Origin: an uncultured Lachnospiraceae bacterium
GTDB taxonomy: Bacteria > Bacillota > Clostridia > Lachnospirales > Lachnospiraceae
Length of the DNA: 64,000 nt
Direction of reading: 5' to 3'
Assembly (NCBI GenBank): GCA_910577105.1
Contig: CAJTMB010000011.1
Span: 1 to 64,000 of the forward strand
Shown here: positions 1 through 6,594 of the stretch, in pieces
Position numbering within the stretch: position 1 is the stretch's first letter
Layout of the letters: every line of letters begins with the position of its first letter
Made by a program: the position numbers and the translations under genes
The notes under the pieces: generated by a model
The model's database searches: none
Seen by the model: the letters and a program-made list of their open reading frames with translations, nothing else
Told to the model about the DNA's origin: nothing

Positions 1-356
1 TGAAGCTGGACTATGTGAGCAGCAAGTGGACATATAGCACCACCATTTCCAGCCTCGCAGACCAGAACCGTAGCTGCCTCTTTGCAAACGTCACCTGCAC
101 CGCTGCGATCGGCGCAGCCACTAAGGTGCTGCTGCGTTCTCTGGCCCTGCTCCCGGACGACGGCGCAGTCGAGGCCGACTACGAGGGCGACTACTACTGG
201 CTGAATAACGGCGTAGCCGAGCGCTGCGTGTTCCGCGGGGGCTCCTGGCCCAACGGTGCGGACGCTGGTGTGTTCTGCTTCGGCGGCTACGCCTCCCGTG
301 CGAATGTCAGCTGGGGCGTGGGCTTCCGCTCCGCTTATATCCCGAATATCGGGTAA
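1..356 (+). CDS. DGR variable protein, C-terminal part (C-type-lectin-like fold)
   Basis: This is the 3' end of a longer gene that enters from the left; the frame is open from base 3 and a GTG at 15 is only an internal codon. The last 40 residues carry the typical variable-protein pattern RGGSW-x-NGADAGVF...SRANVSWGVGFRSA. That matches the formylglycine-enzyme/C-type-lectin-like ligand-binding fold used by DGR targets. In phages such proteins are usually tail-tip or receptor-binding proteins, so a role in host recognition is inferred. The variable repeat occupies codons at 221-335 and the gene ends with IPNIG, which is encoded by a small hairpin. Confidence 0.85.
   Translation, partial: KLDYVSSKWTYSTTISSLADQNRSCLFANVTCTAAIGAATKVLLRSLALLPDDGAVEADYEGDYYWLNNGVAERCVFRGGSWPNGADAGVFCFGGYASRANVSWGVGFRSAYIPNIG
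221..335 (+). repeat. DGR variable repeat (VR)
   Basis: These 115 bp align without gaps to 806-920, with 16 substitutions. All 16 lie in the first or second base of codons ending in C or T. Eleven codons are candidate variable sites: 231, 243, 249, 252, 261, 276, 282, 288, 291, 303 and 309. Ten of them differ from the template; 252 is unchanged AAC. The 3' end of the repeat (about 312-335) is identical in both copies and serves as the initiation-of-homing segment. Confidence 0.9.
341..353 (+). promoter_or_regulatory. Hairpin/cruciform downstream of the DGR variable repeat
   Basis: CCCGA-ATA-TCGGG forms a short perfect inverted repeat six bases after the VR. Known DGR targets carry a hairpin at this place that is needed for efficient retrohoming. 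The template copy has no counterpart after position 920, which helps to tell target from template. Confidence 0.7.
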
Positions 357-380
357 TCTGGCAATCTGAAAATCTGGCAA

Positions 381-418
381 GGGGCGGCCCCCACCAAAGG
401 GCCGCCCCTACCCTTTTA
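381..418 (+). terminator. Intrinsic terminator after the variable protein
   Basis: GGGGCGGCCC (381-390) pairs perfectly with GGGCCGCCCC (399-408) around an 8-nt loop, followed by TACCCTTTT. It separates the variable-protein transcript from the avd-TR-RT unit, at least in part. The U tract is short, so read-through is likely. Confidence 0.65.
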
Positions 419-429
419 AGGAGTAACGC

Positions 430-774
430 ATGGACAATTTAGAGCTGCGCCAGCGTATCACCCGGAGCATGATCCGAGTGGCTGAGCGCACCCAGAATAT
501 GAGGCGGCCGGAGAAATTCGAGTACCGCAAGCACATGACGAACACCTTCACGGAAATGCTGGAGCTCTGCATTGAGGCTAACCGCTCGCGGGGCAACCGA
601 CGGCTGGAGCTCCAGAACAAAATGGACACGAAACTGGACGTGCTGCGCACTCTGGTGGACACGGCAGTCTCGCCAGAGGATCGTCTGATCTCTCCGGGGC
701 TCCACGAAGTCTGGAGCAAAGAACTGAACGAAATCGGGCGTATGCTCGGCGGCTGGAAAAAGTCGAACGTGTGA
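430..774 (+). CDS. avd: DGR accessory protein, Avd-like four-helix protein
   Basis: This 114-residue protein is basic and predicted almost entirely helical. It lies between the variable protein and the template repeat, where Avd (accessory variability determinant) sits in many DGRs. Avd proteins are four-helix bundles of about 115-130 residues that form a pentamer, bind the reverse transcriptase and are needed for template-primed cDNA synthesis. AAGGAG (418-423) precedes the ATG at 430. Identification rests on size, helical character, charge and position rather than on a diagnostic motif. Confidence 0.75.
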   Translation: MDNLELRQRITRSMIRVAERTQNMRRPEKFEYRKHMTNTFTEMLELCIEANRSRGNRRLELQNKMDTKLDVLRTLVDTAVSPEDRLISPGLHEVWSKELNEIGRMLGGWKKSNV

Positions 775-805
775 GCCCGTGGGGAATGTGTCAAGAAAAA
801 AGGAG

Positions 806-920
806 GCGCTGCGTGATCCGCGGGGGCAACTGGAACAACGGTGCGAACGCTGGTGTGTTCTCCTTCGCCGGCCGCTACTCCCGTGCGCGTGTCTCCTGGG
901 GCGTGGGCTTCCGCTCCGCT
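806..920 (+). ncRNA. DGR template repeat (TR)
   Basis: This copy of the VR sits between avd and the RT gene and has no gene of its own. The 5' half has four intact AAC codons (828, 834, 837, 846), the adenines expected to be mutagenised. In the 3' half the matching sites read TCC (861), GCC (867), CGC (873), TAC (876), CGT (888) and TCC (894), so only one adenine remains at these sites. Nine of the 16 VR/TR differences therefore lie at non-adenine template bases, which is abnormal for a working DGR. The frame stays open through the repeat, but the start and the tail look random, so I do not call a protein. Confidence 0.85.
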
Positions 921-1193
921 CTTGCCTTATTTTGTTATTGTCTGCGGGCTACGGCCCGGCAGAAACACCGAGGCAAAAGGGACGCATTTCCCGGCCGTCA
1001 AGGCCAAAGATCAGCGCCCGTGCAGTCTGCTGGTGGAGGCCACCAGAGGCGGCGGGCAAACCGCGGAGGCTGGCCGTTCCCTCGCAAGCGGGTGAAGGCG
1101 GCCGGGATCCTATGGTGTGGCGGCCATAGGGGAACGGACGCGCCAAGGAGTGTCACACGCGGGCCATTATTTTGACAGTAAAGGAGTGAGGAC
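921..1193 (+). ncRNA. TR-to-RT spacer, probable 3' part of the DGR template RNA
   Basis: These 273 bases lie between the template repeat and the RT start, and I see no convincing gene in them. In studied DGRs the RNA downstream of TR folds, binds RT-Avd and primes cDNA synthesis. Local stems are visible, for example CTATGG...CCATAG around 1110-1128 and GGCC-rich stems near 950-1010. AAAGGAG before 1194 serves the RT gene. Confidence 0.55.
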
Positions 1194-2321
1194 ATGGAAA
1201 CAACAAACCGGCCCTCCCTTCTGGAGAGAATATACTCGTGGGAGAACCTGCTGGAAGCATACCACGAGGCAGCAAGCGAGAAATGGTATCGCGGCGACGT
1301 TGTGGCCTTCTCGGCCAATCTGGAGGAAAACCTGATCGACATACAGAACGCCCTCATGTGGCGCACCTACACCGTGGGCCGGTATCGGCAGTTCTACGTC
1401 TCAGAACCGAAGCGCCGCCTCATAATGGCGCTGGGCTTCCGGGATCGCGTCGTACAGTGGGCCATATACCTGCAAGTCAACCAAGAGCTCGACAACGGCA
1501 TGATCTACCACTCATACGGCTGCCGCGTAGGCAAAGGAACCACCAGAGCAGCCGATCGGCTTCAATACTGGTGCGAGCAGGTAGACAGAAAGCCGGGCCC
1601 GCGCTGGCGCTACTTAAAACTGGATATTTCAAAATATTTCTACCGGGTAGACCATGAGGTGCTGCTCGGTATTTTAGCGCGGAAATATCCGGGCGAGGAC
1701 GGTTTTCTCTGGCTCATGCGGGTGATCGTGTGCTGCGACCATACCCCGTTCGGCCTGCCGCCGGGCAAAAGCGCCGACGAGGTGCCGCCGTCTGAGCGGC
1801 TTTTCGAGGTAGGTATGCCGATCGGCAACCTCACCAGCCAGCTGCTCGCGAACGTCTGCCTCAACGAGCTGGATCAGTATGTCAAGCACGAGCTCAGGGC
1901 CCACTACTACGTCCGGTACATGGACGACATGGTGCTGCTGCACCAAGACGCCAAGGTGCTGAACGAGTGGCGCGTGCTCATTGAGGAATACCTCAACGAA
2001 GTGCTGCACCTCGAACTCAACAGCAAGACCGCGATCGGCCTTGTCTGCCGGGGCGTCACCTTCGTGGGCTGCCGGATCTATCCGGGCAGGCGCAAGCCAA
2101 CGCCGCAGGCCGTCAAGAAAATGAAGGCCCGTATGCGGTACATAGCCAAGGAATACGAGGCCGGGCTAATTGACTTCGACGCCGTGGACGCAACCATGCA
2201 GAGCTACTTCGGTATGCTGGGGCATTGTGCCACCCGCGGGCTCCAGAAGTGGATCGAGAAAAATATTATTTTCAAACGGAGGGACAGCGATCTGTCTCAG
2301 GAGGTGAACACATGGACGTAA
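1194..2321 (+). CDS. DGR reverse transcriptase
   Basis: This 375-residue protein is a retron/DGR-clade reverse transcriptase. It has RT motifs in order: the LDISKYFYRVDH block with the first catalytic aspartate, then MPIGNLTSQLLANV, whose SQ signature is typical of DGR RTs, then YMDD at residues 242-245, and a GxVCRGVTFVGCRIYPG thumb-proximal block. The length is usual for the family and there is no fused domain. It would make adenine-mutagenised cDNA from TR with the Avd-like protein. AAAGGAG precedes the ATG. The stop overlaps the next gene by 10 bp, so the DGR is transcriptionally joined to the lysis genes. Confidence 0.95.
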   Translation: METTNRPSLLERIYSWENLLEAYHEAASEKWYRGDVVAFSANLEENLIDIQNALMWRTYTVGRYRQFYVSEPKRRLIMALGFRDRVVQWAIYLQVNQELDNGMIYHSYGCRVGKGTTRAADRLQYWCEQVDRKPGPRWRYLKLDISKYFYRVDHEVLLGILARKYPGEDGFLWLMRVIVCCDHTPFGLPPGKSADEVPPSERLFEVGMPIGNLTSQLLANVCLNELDQYVKHELRAHYYVRYMDDMVLLHQDAKVLNEWRVLIEEYLNEVLHLELNSKTAIGLVCRGVTFVGCRIYPGRRKPTPQAVKKMKARMRYIAKEYEAGLIDFDAVDATMQSYFGMLGHCATRGLQKWIEKNIIFKRRDSDLSQEVNTWT

Positions 2322-2668
2322 CAGCAATCATTATCGCCGCCAGCATACCCTCGGCGCTGACGGGCTTCTGTTTTTGGCTGATCGAGCAGAGAGTCCAGAA
2401 ACGGGCAAAGAAACACGAGGACGAGGAAAAGGAGCGGAGGGAAGCAGAGGAAAAACGCGAGCGGCTCAGGGAGCAGCAAGAGCTCCTTCTGGTGCAGGGA
2501 GTCGGGGCGGCGATCGCTCTCGGCGAAGCAACCGCCAAGGCCGTGCAGCGGATCCCGGACGCTCATTGTAACGGGGACATGCACGCGGCCCTCGACTATG
2601 CCGCCAAGGTGAAGCACGCGCAGAAGGACTTCCTCACCCGGCAGGGGATCGAGGCTCTCTACGACTAA
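2312..2668 (+). CDS. Small phage membrane protein with coiled coil
   Basis: This is a 118-residue protein starting at ATG 2312 with AGGAGG upstream; a longer frame exists but lies inside the RT gene. Residues about 4-22 form one membrane segment. They are followed by a highly charged Arg/Lys/Glu coiled coil (about 25-62) and a short helical C terminus. Proteins of this design are common between tail genes and lysis genes in clostridial phages, but I know no proven function. It may support holin timing or anchor a cytoplasmic coil. Confidence 0.7.
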   Translation: MDVTAIIIAASIPSALTGFCFWLIEQRVQKRAKKHEDEEKERREAEEKRERLREQQELLLVQGVGAAIALGEATAKAVQRIPDAHCNGDMHAALDYAAKVKHAQKDFLTRQGIEALYD

Positions 2669-2682
2669 GGAAGGAGGCACTC

Positions 2683-3069
2683 ATGCAGGAATATGAAGAA
2701 CCCGAAGCGACAGCTCAGGGAACAGCAGAGCCGGATCCCGAACGGATCCGGCAGCTTTATGAAGAAAACCGGAGACTCAGGAAGCAGATCCGGCATTTGA
2801 AAGCTGCTGCAGCAGCGAAGAAAAAAGCGGAGTTTTCAAAGCTCGTTTTTCTGGGCGTGAGTATCGTCACCATAGCGATCACCGTCTTTTCCTGCCGCAT
2901 GATCTGGCTCACCATGGACACCTCGGCGCTGGCCTACCTGATCCCGGCCGTGTTCGCTGAAATGGCAAGCGCGACCGGCTTCTACTACACCAAGGCCAAG
3001 GCCGAGAACAAGATCAAGCTCATGGCGGCGTCTGGCGTGCAACCGGAGCCGCACAACTTCGACACATAG
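2683..3069 (+). CDS. Phage membrane protein, coiled coil plus two membrane segments
   Basis: The protein has 128 residues. An acidic N terminus leads into a charged coil (about 20-50, ending in an Ala-rich turn). Two hydrophobic segments follow, at about 54-75 and 82-102, and the tail is short and polar. AAGGAGG lies just before ATG 2683, and the gene ends 14 bp before the endolysin. Position and topology suggest a holin-associated or second holin-like protein. No family is recognised, so the lysis role is inference from context. Confidence 0.65.
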   Translation: MQEYEEPEATAQGTAEPDPERIRQLYEENRRLRKQIRHLKAAAAAKKKAEFSKLVFLGVSIVTIAITVFSCRMIWLTMDTSALAYLIPAVFAEMASATGFYYTKAKAENKIKLMAASGVQPEPHNFDT

Positions 3070-3083
3070 GAGGTAACAGCATT

Positions 3084-4589
3084 ATGAGCACAAGCATTAA
3101 AGGGATCGACGTCTCCAAGTGGCAGGGGACGATCGACTGGGCCAAGGTGGCCGGGGACGGCGTAAAGTTCGCCATGATCCGGCTCGGCTACGGCGGCAAG
3201 GGCGGGGCAGCCTGCGGCGTCGATAACTTCTACCAGAAAAATGTCGAGGGCGCTCTCGCGAACGGGATCGCCGTCGGCTGCTATTTTTACAGTTACGCCC
3301 TCACCGTGGAGGCTGTAAAGAAGGAGGCGGCGTTCGTGATCCAGCAGCTTGCCAAGTACAAGGGCCGGATCCTCTACCCGATCGCCTTCGACATTGAAGA
3401 CAGCACTCAGGCGGGGCTCGGCAAGCAGACACTCACCGACATGGTGACAGCGTTCTGCTCTGCACTGGAGGCCGCGGGCTATTATGCGAGCTTTTACTGT
3501 AACGCGGACTGGGCCCGCAACCGTCTGGACATGCAGGCGCTCGCCCGCTTCGACTTCTGGCTGGCTCAGTGGACGGCCTCGCCCACATATACGGGCCACG
3601 CCTTCAACATGTGGCAGAGCTCCAGCAAGGGCCGCGTGGCCGGTATCTCCGGCGACGTGGACATGGACACCGCTTTTGTGGACTATGAGGCAGAGATCAA
3701 AAAGAACAAGCTCAACGGCTACACCGGGAGCACGGCAGCGACCGGAAAGCAGGAAGGAGGAAACAGCATGAGCGACAGACAGAAACTTGTAAGCACGGCG
3801 GCGTCGTATATAGGCTGCAAAGAAGCCGACGGCAGCCACCGCCAGATCATTGACATTTACAACGGGCACAAGCCACTCGCCAGAAGCTACGCGGTGAAGT
3901 ACACGGACGCATGGTGCGCCACCTTCGTGTCGGCTATGGCGATCAAGTGCGGCCTGACCGGCATTATCCCGACCGAGTGCGGGTGCGGCCAAATGATCCA
4001 GCTTTTCCAGAAGCTCGGAGCATGGCAGGAAAACGACGCCCACGTCCCGCAGCCCGGCGACGTCATTTTCTACGACTGGGACGACTCCGGCGTCGGCGAC
4101 AATACCGGCTGGCCGGATCACGTCGGCATTGTGGAGAGTGTGACCGGCTCCGACATTAAGGTGATCGAGGGCAACATGAGCGACGCCGTGGGCCGCCGCA
4201 CCATGCAGGTGAATGGCCGGTATATTCGCGGCTATGGCCTGCCGAAATTCAAGGGCGGTGCGGCCAGCTCTGGAAACACCGGCAGCAAACCCGCAGGGAG
4301 CACCGGCAAAAAGACCGTGGCGCAGCTGGCAGACGAGGTACTGGCTGGCAAGTGGGGAAACGGGCCCGACCGCAAGAGCCGCCTCACCGCGGCCGGGTAT
4401 GACTACGACGCCGTGCAGAGCGCCGTCAATGCGAAGCTCTCCGGCCAGAAGGCCAAAAAGTCCAACACCGAGATCGCCAAGGAAGTGATCGCGGGTAAAT
4501 GGGGCAACGGAGCCGACCGCAGAAAGCGGCTGGAAGCAGCGGGCTACAACTACGCAGCCGTGCAGCAAATTGTCAATAAACTAATCTAA
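3084..4589 (+). CDS. Modular endolysin: GH25 muramidase, CHAP domain, two CW_7 repeats
   Basis: The 501-residue protein begins KGIDVSKWQGTIDW, the start of the GH25 (Cellosyl/Cpl-1 type) lysozyme domain, and FDIED supplies the catalytic acids; this domain spans about 1-215. A linker leads to a CHAP amidase/endopeptidase domain (about 235-390) with DAWCATFVS as the catalytic cysteine region and WPDHVGIVE as the histidine region. Two repeats of about 42 residues follow, each with GKWGNG-x-DR-x-RL-x-AAGY, matching the CW_7 (Cpl-7) cell-wall-binding repeat. It cleaves both glycan and peptide bonds of peptidoglycan. No signal peptide is seen, so export depends on the holin. Confidence 0.92.
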   Translation: MSTSIKGIDVSKWQGTIDWAKVAGDGVKFAMIRLGYGGKGGAACGVDNFYQKNVEGALANGIAVGCYFYSYALTVEAVKKEAAFVIQQLAKYKGRILYPIAFDIEDSTQAGLGKQTLTDMVTAFCSALEAAGYYASFYCNADWARNRLDMQALARFDFWLAQWTASPTYTGHAFNMWQSSSKGRVAGISGDVDMDTAFVDYEAEIKKNKLNGYTGSTAATGKQEGGNSMSDRQKLVSTAASYIGCKEADGSHRQIIDIYNGHKPLARSYAVKYTDAWCATFVSAMAIKCGLTGIIPTECGCGQMIQLFQKLGAWQENDAHVPQPGDVIFYDWDDSGVGDNTGWPDHVGIVESVTGSDIKVIEGNMSDAVGRRTMQVNGRYIRGYGLPKFKGGAASSGNTGSKPAGSTGKKTVAQLADEVLAGKWGNGPDRKSRLTAAGYDYDAVQSAVNAKLSGQKAKKSNTEIAKEVIAGKWGNGADRRKRLEAAGYNYAAVQQIVNKLI

Positions 4590-4601
4590 GGAGGGATCGC
4601 C

Positions 4602-5132
4602 ATGAATGAAACAATGCAGCAGATCGTGAACGCTTGCGTGCCTGTCCTCTGCCTGCTCATTACAACGGGCGGGGCCTATCTGGTGGCGCTGCTGAAAAAG
4701 CGTACCGCCCAGATCGAGAAGGAGCTCGACAACGAAACCGCGGCCAAGTACATGAACATGGCGGCCGACGCGGTGGCGCAGGCCGTCACCTATACGGCCC
4801 AGACCTTCACCGACGCGCTGAAAGCTGAGGGCAAATTCACCAAGGAGAAACAGATCGAAGCCTTCAACAAGGCCAAGGACAAGACACTGGAGATCCTCGG
4901 CGACGCTGCCGTCAATGCGCTGGGCGAGATTTACGGCGACTTTGACGCATGGGTGGAAACCAAGATCGAGCAGGTATGCCGCGAAATCAAGACGCCGGAG
5001 GCTGACAAAACCGCAGCGACAACCGCAGCGGCGACAGCTGCAAGCGTAGCAACTACGATCGCAGCCACGGCCGTGCAGCAGATCGCGGCCGAAGCCGTAC
5101 CAGCAGCAGCGCCGGAGGCGACAGCAGAATAA
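4602..5132 (+). CDS. Phage holin, LLH family
   Basis: This is a 176-residue protein, 12 bp after the endolysin. It has one N-terminal membrane segment (about 10-30), a long amphipathic helical region with Lys/Glu-rich stretches, and an Ala/Thr-rich C-terminal tail from about 140. The pattern of one membrane helix, then KKR-x-IEKELDN, then alternating helices fits the LLH (Lactobacillus delbrueckii phage LL-H) holin family. It should form the membrane lesion that releases the endolysin. The Ala-rich tail is longer than usual. Confidence 0.75.
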   Translation: MNETMQQIVNACVPVLCLLITTGGAYLVALLKKRTAQIEKELDNETAAKYMNMAADAVAQAVTYTAQTFTDALKAEGKFTKEKQIEAFNKAKDKTLEILGDAAVNALGEIYGDFDAWVETKIEQVCREIKTPEADKTAATTAAATAASVATTIAATAVQQIAAEAVPAAAPEATAE

Positions 5133-5174
5133 AAGGCCCTGAGAGCTTCACACAAGCTCCCAGAGCAACGAAAA

Positions 5175-5211
5175 AGGCTCGGCGGGTGTTTTACCCTCCG
5201 GGCCTCTTTTT
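5175..5211 (+). terminator. Intrinsic terminator of the lysis module
   Basis: A 13-bp stem (5175-5187 with 5193-5205), with one mismatch and one G-T pair, closes a GTTTT loop and is followed by CTTTTT. It ends the late phage transcript before the convergent gene at 5227. Confidence 0.8.
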
Positions 5212-5226
5212 GCGTCTCAATGCGCC

Positions 5227-5787
5227 TTATTCGACCGTCTGCCCGATTGCTTCGAGCGACTCTTTGATCTGGGTGAGGTTTTCCTTCGTCGCCTCGTCCT
5301 CTGCCTTTTCTGCTCCGCGGTACACATACTTCACGGCCTGCTCCATATCCATGCCGAGATTGTAATAATTACGGGCCCCTTCGTCGCCGTCGTATGCGTA
5401 CTCCAGCCAGAAGCCGTAGAACATGGCCCGCTCCATTGTCTCATTATCGCCGTAATAATCAGGGTAATGCTCTACAATGAACGCCACGGCCTCGTCCCTC
5501 ATTTCCTCCGTGACGTCCCCTGCCACGGAGTCCTTCGCCTCGCGTGCCAGCGCATCCACCTTCGCGCTCGTGTTCGGCTCCGGCTCTGCTGCGGACGGCT
5601 CCGACTCTGCCGGGGCGCTTGCCTGAGTGGGCGGCTCCGAGCTCGGAGTGCCCGCCGTCTGATCGCTGCCCTTATTCCCTCCAACGGCAGCGGCCAGCAC
5701 CAAAACAGCCACAACGCCAACAATGATCCACTTCTTTTTGCCGTTTTTTCCCTCGCCCGGCCCGGCTTTTTTCTCTGATTTACTCAT
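5227..5787 (-). CDS. Membrane-anchored phage protein, possible lysogenic conversion gene
   Basis: The protein has 186 residues with a Lys-rich cytoplasmic start and one membrane segment (about 20-38). A Ser/Pro/Glu/Ala-rich low-complexity linker (about 40-75) leads to a helical acidic C-terminal domain of about 110 residues ending in repeats of NYYNLGMD-type helices. It is on the opposite strand to the late genes and has its own promoter (5855-5884), which suggests expression in the lysogen. Superinfection exclusion or surface change is a guess from that context; no family is recognised. Confidence 0.7.
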   Translation of the reverse strand: MSKSEKKAGPGEGKNGKKKWIIVGVVAVLVLAAAVGGNKGSDQTAGTPSSEPPTQASAPAESEPSAAEPEPNTSAKVDALAREAKDSVAGDVTEEMRDEAVAFIVEHYPDYYGDNETMERAMFYGFWLEYAYDGDEGARNYYNLGMDMEQAVKYVYRGAEKAEDEATKENLTQIKESLEAIGQTVE

Positions 5788-5807
5788 GTAAATTAAACCT
5801 CCATTTC

Positions 5808-5845
5808 CATGACTTTTTTATTTGCGTTTTTTCGCGTTAGTCATG
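5808..5845. promoter_or_regulatory. Inverted repeat between promoter and start of the 5227-5787 gene
   Basis: CATGACT (5808-5814) and AGTCATG (5839-5845) flank an inner GCG-TTTTTT-CGC stem. The repeat sits just downstream of the -10 box of the minus-strand promoter, so it could be an operator for one of the XRE regulators or a leader hairpin. Confidence 0.4.
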
Positions 5846-5854
5846 TTTGGGATA

Positions 5855-5884
5855 ATTATAGACGATGAATCATGCTAAAGTCAA
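5855..5884 (-). promoter_or_regulatory. Sigma-A-type promoter for the membrane-anchored protein gene
   Basis: Read on the minus strand, TTGACT (5884-5879) and TATAAT (5860-5855) are 18 bp apart and point towards the gene ending at 5227. Confidence 0.65.
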
Positions 5885-5929
5885 TATGCTGTCTACCTAT
5901 CTTTGGGATAAAAAAGGAGGCGCAACGCC

Positions 5930-6178
5930 ATGAAACTATACAAATACACCGACGGCAGAGCCAACGCCTCCGGCCAAAAAATAAAGGAACGCCGGGAGGC
6001 TGCCGGACTATCTCAGGAAGAACTCGCGGCCCAGCTCCAGCTCGCCGGGCTGAACCTGAACCAAAAGGCAATAAGCCGGATCGAAACCGGCGAGCGCGTC
6101 GTGCCAGACTTCGAGCTGCTCTACTTCTCGAAGGTGCTAAACGTGCAAATTTGCGAGCTGCTGCCTGCTGATGAATGA
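5930..6178 (+). CDS. XRE-family transcriptional regulator, phage
   Basis: This 82-residue protein is a single helix-turn-helix domain of the Cro/CI (XRE) type. The core is GQKIKERREAAGLSQEELAAQL...NQKAISRIETGERVV, followed by the helix that closes the five-helix bundle. AAAAGGAGG precedes the ATG and a terminator follows at once. It has no separate dimerisation or cleavage domain, so it is a Cro-like or small repressor. It is divergent from the membrane-anchored protein gene and may control it. Confidence 0.85.
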   Translation: MKLYKYTDGRANASGQKIKERREAAGLSQEELAAQLQLAGLNLNQKAISRIETGERVVPDFELLYFSKVLNVQICELLPADE

Positions 6179-6200
6179 GGACGGGGAACCGTCCTTTTTT
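6179..6200 (+). terminator. Intrinsic terminator after the first XRE gene
   Basis: GGACGG-GGAA-CCGTCC followed by six T residues is a textbook terminator that starts right after the stop codon. Confidence 0.85.
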
Positions 6201-6225
6201 ATTTGCGAAAAAATGCGAAACGTGC

Positions 6226-6275
6226 TTGACAATACGCCGATAAAGGCGTATTATATAAACACGCCGATAAAGGCG
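6226..6275 (+). promoter_or_regulatory. Promoter with two operator repeats for the second XRE gene
   Basis: TTGACA (6226-6231) and TATTAT (6249-6254) are 17 bp apart. The 15-mer acgccgataaaggcg occurs twice, at 6234-6248 and 6261-6275, 27 bp apart. Each copy is itself an inverted repeat (CGCC-6-GGCG), and the first extends to an 8-bp arm. The first copy fills the spacer between -35 and -10, and the second covers the likely start of transcription. This layout fits repression, probably by the XRE protein encoded just downstream. Confidence 0.75.
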
Positions 6276-6295
6276 CATTTTGGAGGTGATACGCT

Positions 6296-6532
6296 ATGAA
6301 TATCAAAGAAATGAGAAAAGACAAAGGGCTGACACAAAAGCAGTTGGCCGAGCAGATCGGCGTAAATATCAGGTGGGTGCAGAAATTAGAGGCCGGGGAC
6401 ACTAAGCTGGAAAATATCACATTCTTAAACGCCATAAAATTGATCCGGGCCCTGACTCCATACGACGACGAAAAACAGCTTGCGCGGGAAATGTATATCA
6501 TACTCAAACGCACGCTGCAAGAAAATGATTAA
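6296..6532 (+). CDS. XRE-family transcriptional regulator, probably autoregulated
   Basis: This 78-residue single-domain helix-turn-helix protein has the core KEMRKDKGLTQKQLAEQIG...RWVQKLEAGD. TGGAGGTG lies before ATG 6296. It differs from the first XRE protein and is closer to small Cro- or antitoxin-like regulators. The paired operators in its own promoter point to negative autoregulation. A terminator separates it from the transposase, whose expression may still depend on read-through. Confidence 0.85.
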   Translation: MNIKEMRKDKGLTQKQLAEQIGVNIRWVQKLEAGDTKLENITFLNAIKLIRALTPYDDEKQLAREMYIILKRTLQEND

Positions 6533-6545
6533 GGGACAGGAAAGC

Positions 6546-6577
6546 GGGAGCGGCTACGGCTGCTCCCTTATTTTTAT
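6546..6577 (+). terminator. Terminator between the second XRE gene and the transposase
   Basis: GGGAGC-GGC-TACG-GCT-GCTCCC forms a stem with a small loop, followed by a T-rich run broken by two A residues. It is probably a moderate terminator that keeps transposase levels low. Confidence 0.65.
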
Positions 6578-6594
6578 TTATGGAGGGCATAAGC

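Noticed and set aside
806..920. Idea that the hybrid template is sequencing error
   Set aside because: Nine changes at non-adenine template bases, all in codon positions 1-2 with matching third bases and no frameshift, are not an error pattern.
771..1175. Open frame of 134 codons through the template repeat
   Set aside because: The frame is open only because it copies the variable gene; there is no ribosome site that fits, and the tail after the repeat is low-complexity Arg/Gly sequence. It is better read as template RNA.
2985..4568. 527-codon open frame opposite the endolysin gene
   Set aside because: It mirrors the high-GC codon pattern of the endolysin, has no domain I recognise and no start signals. 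It is a shadow of the plus-strand gene.
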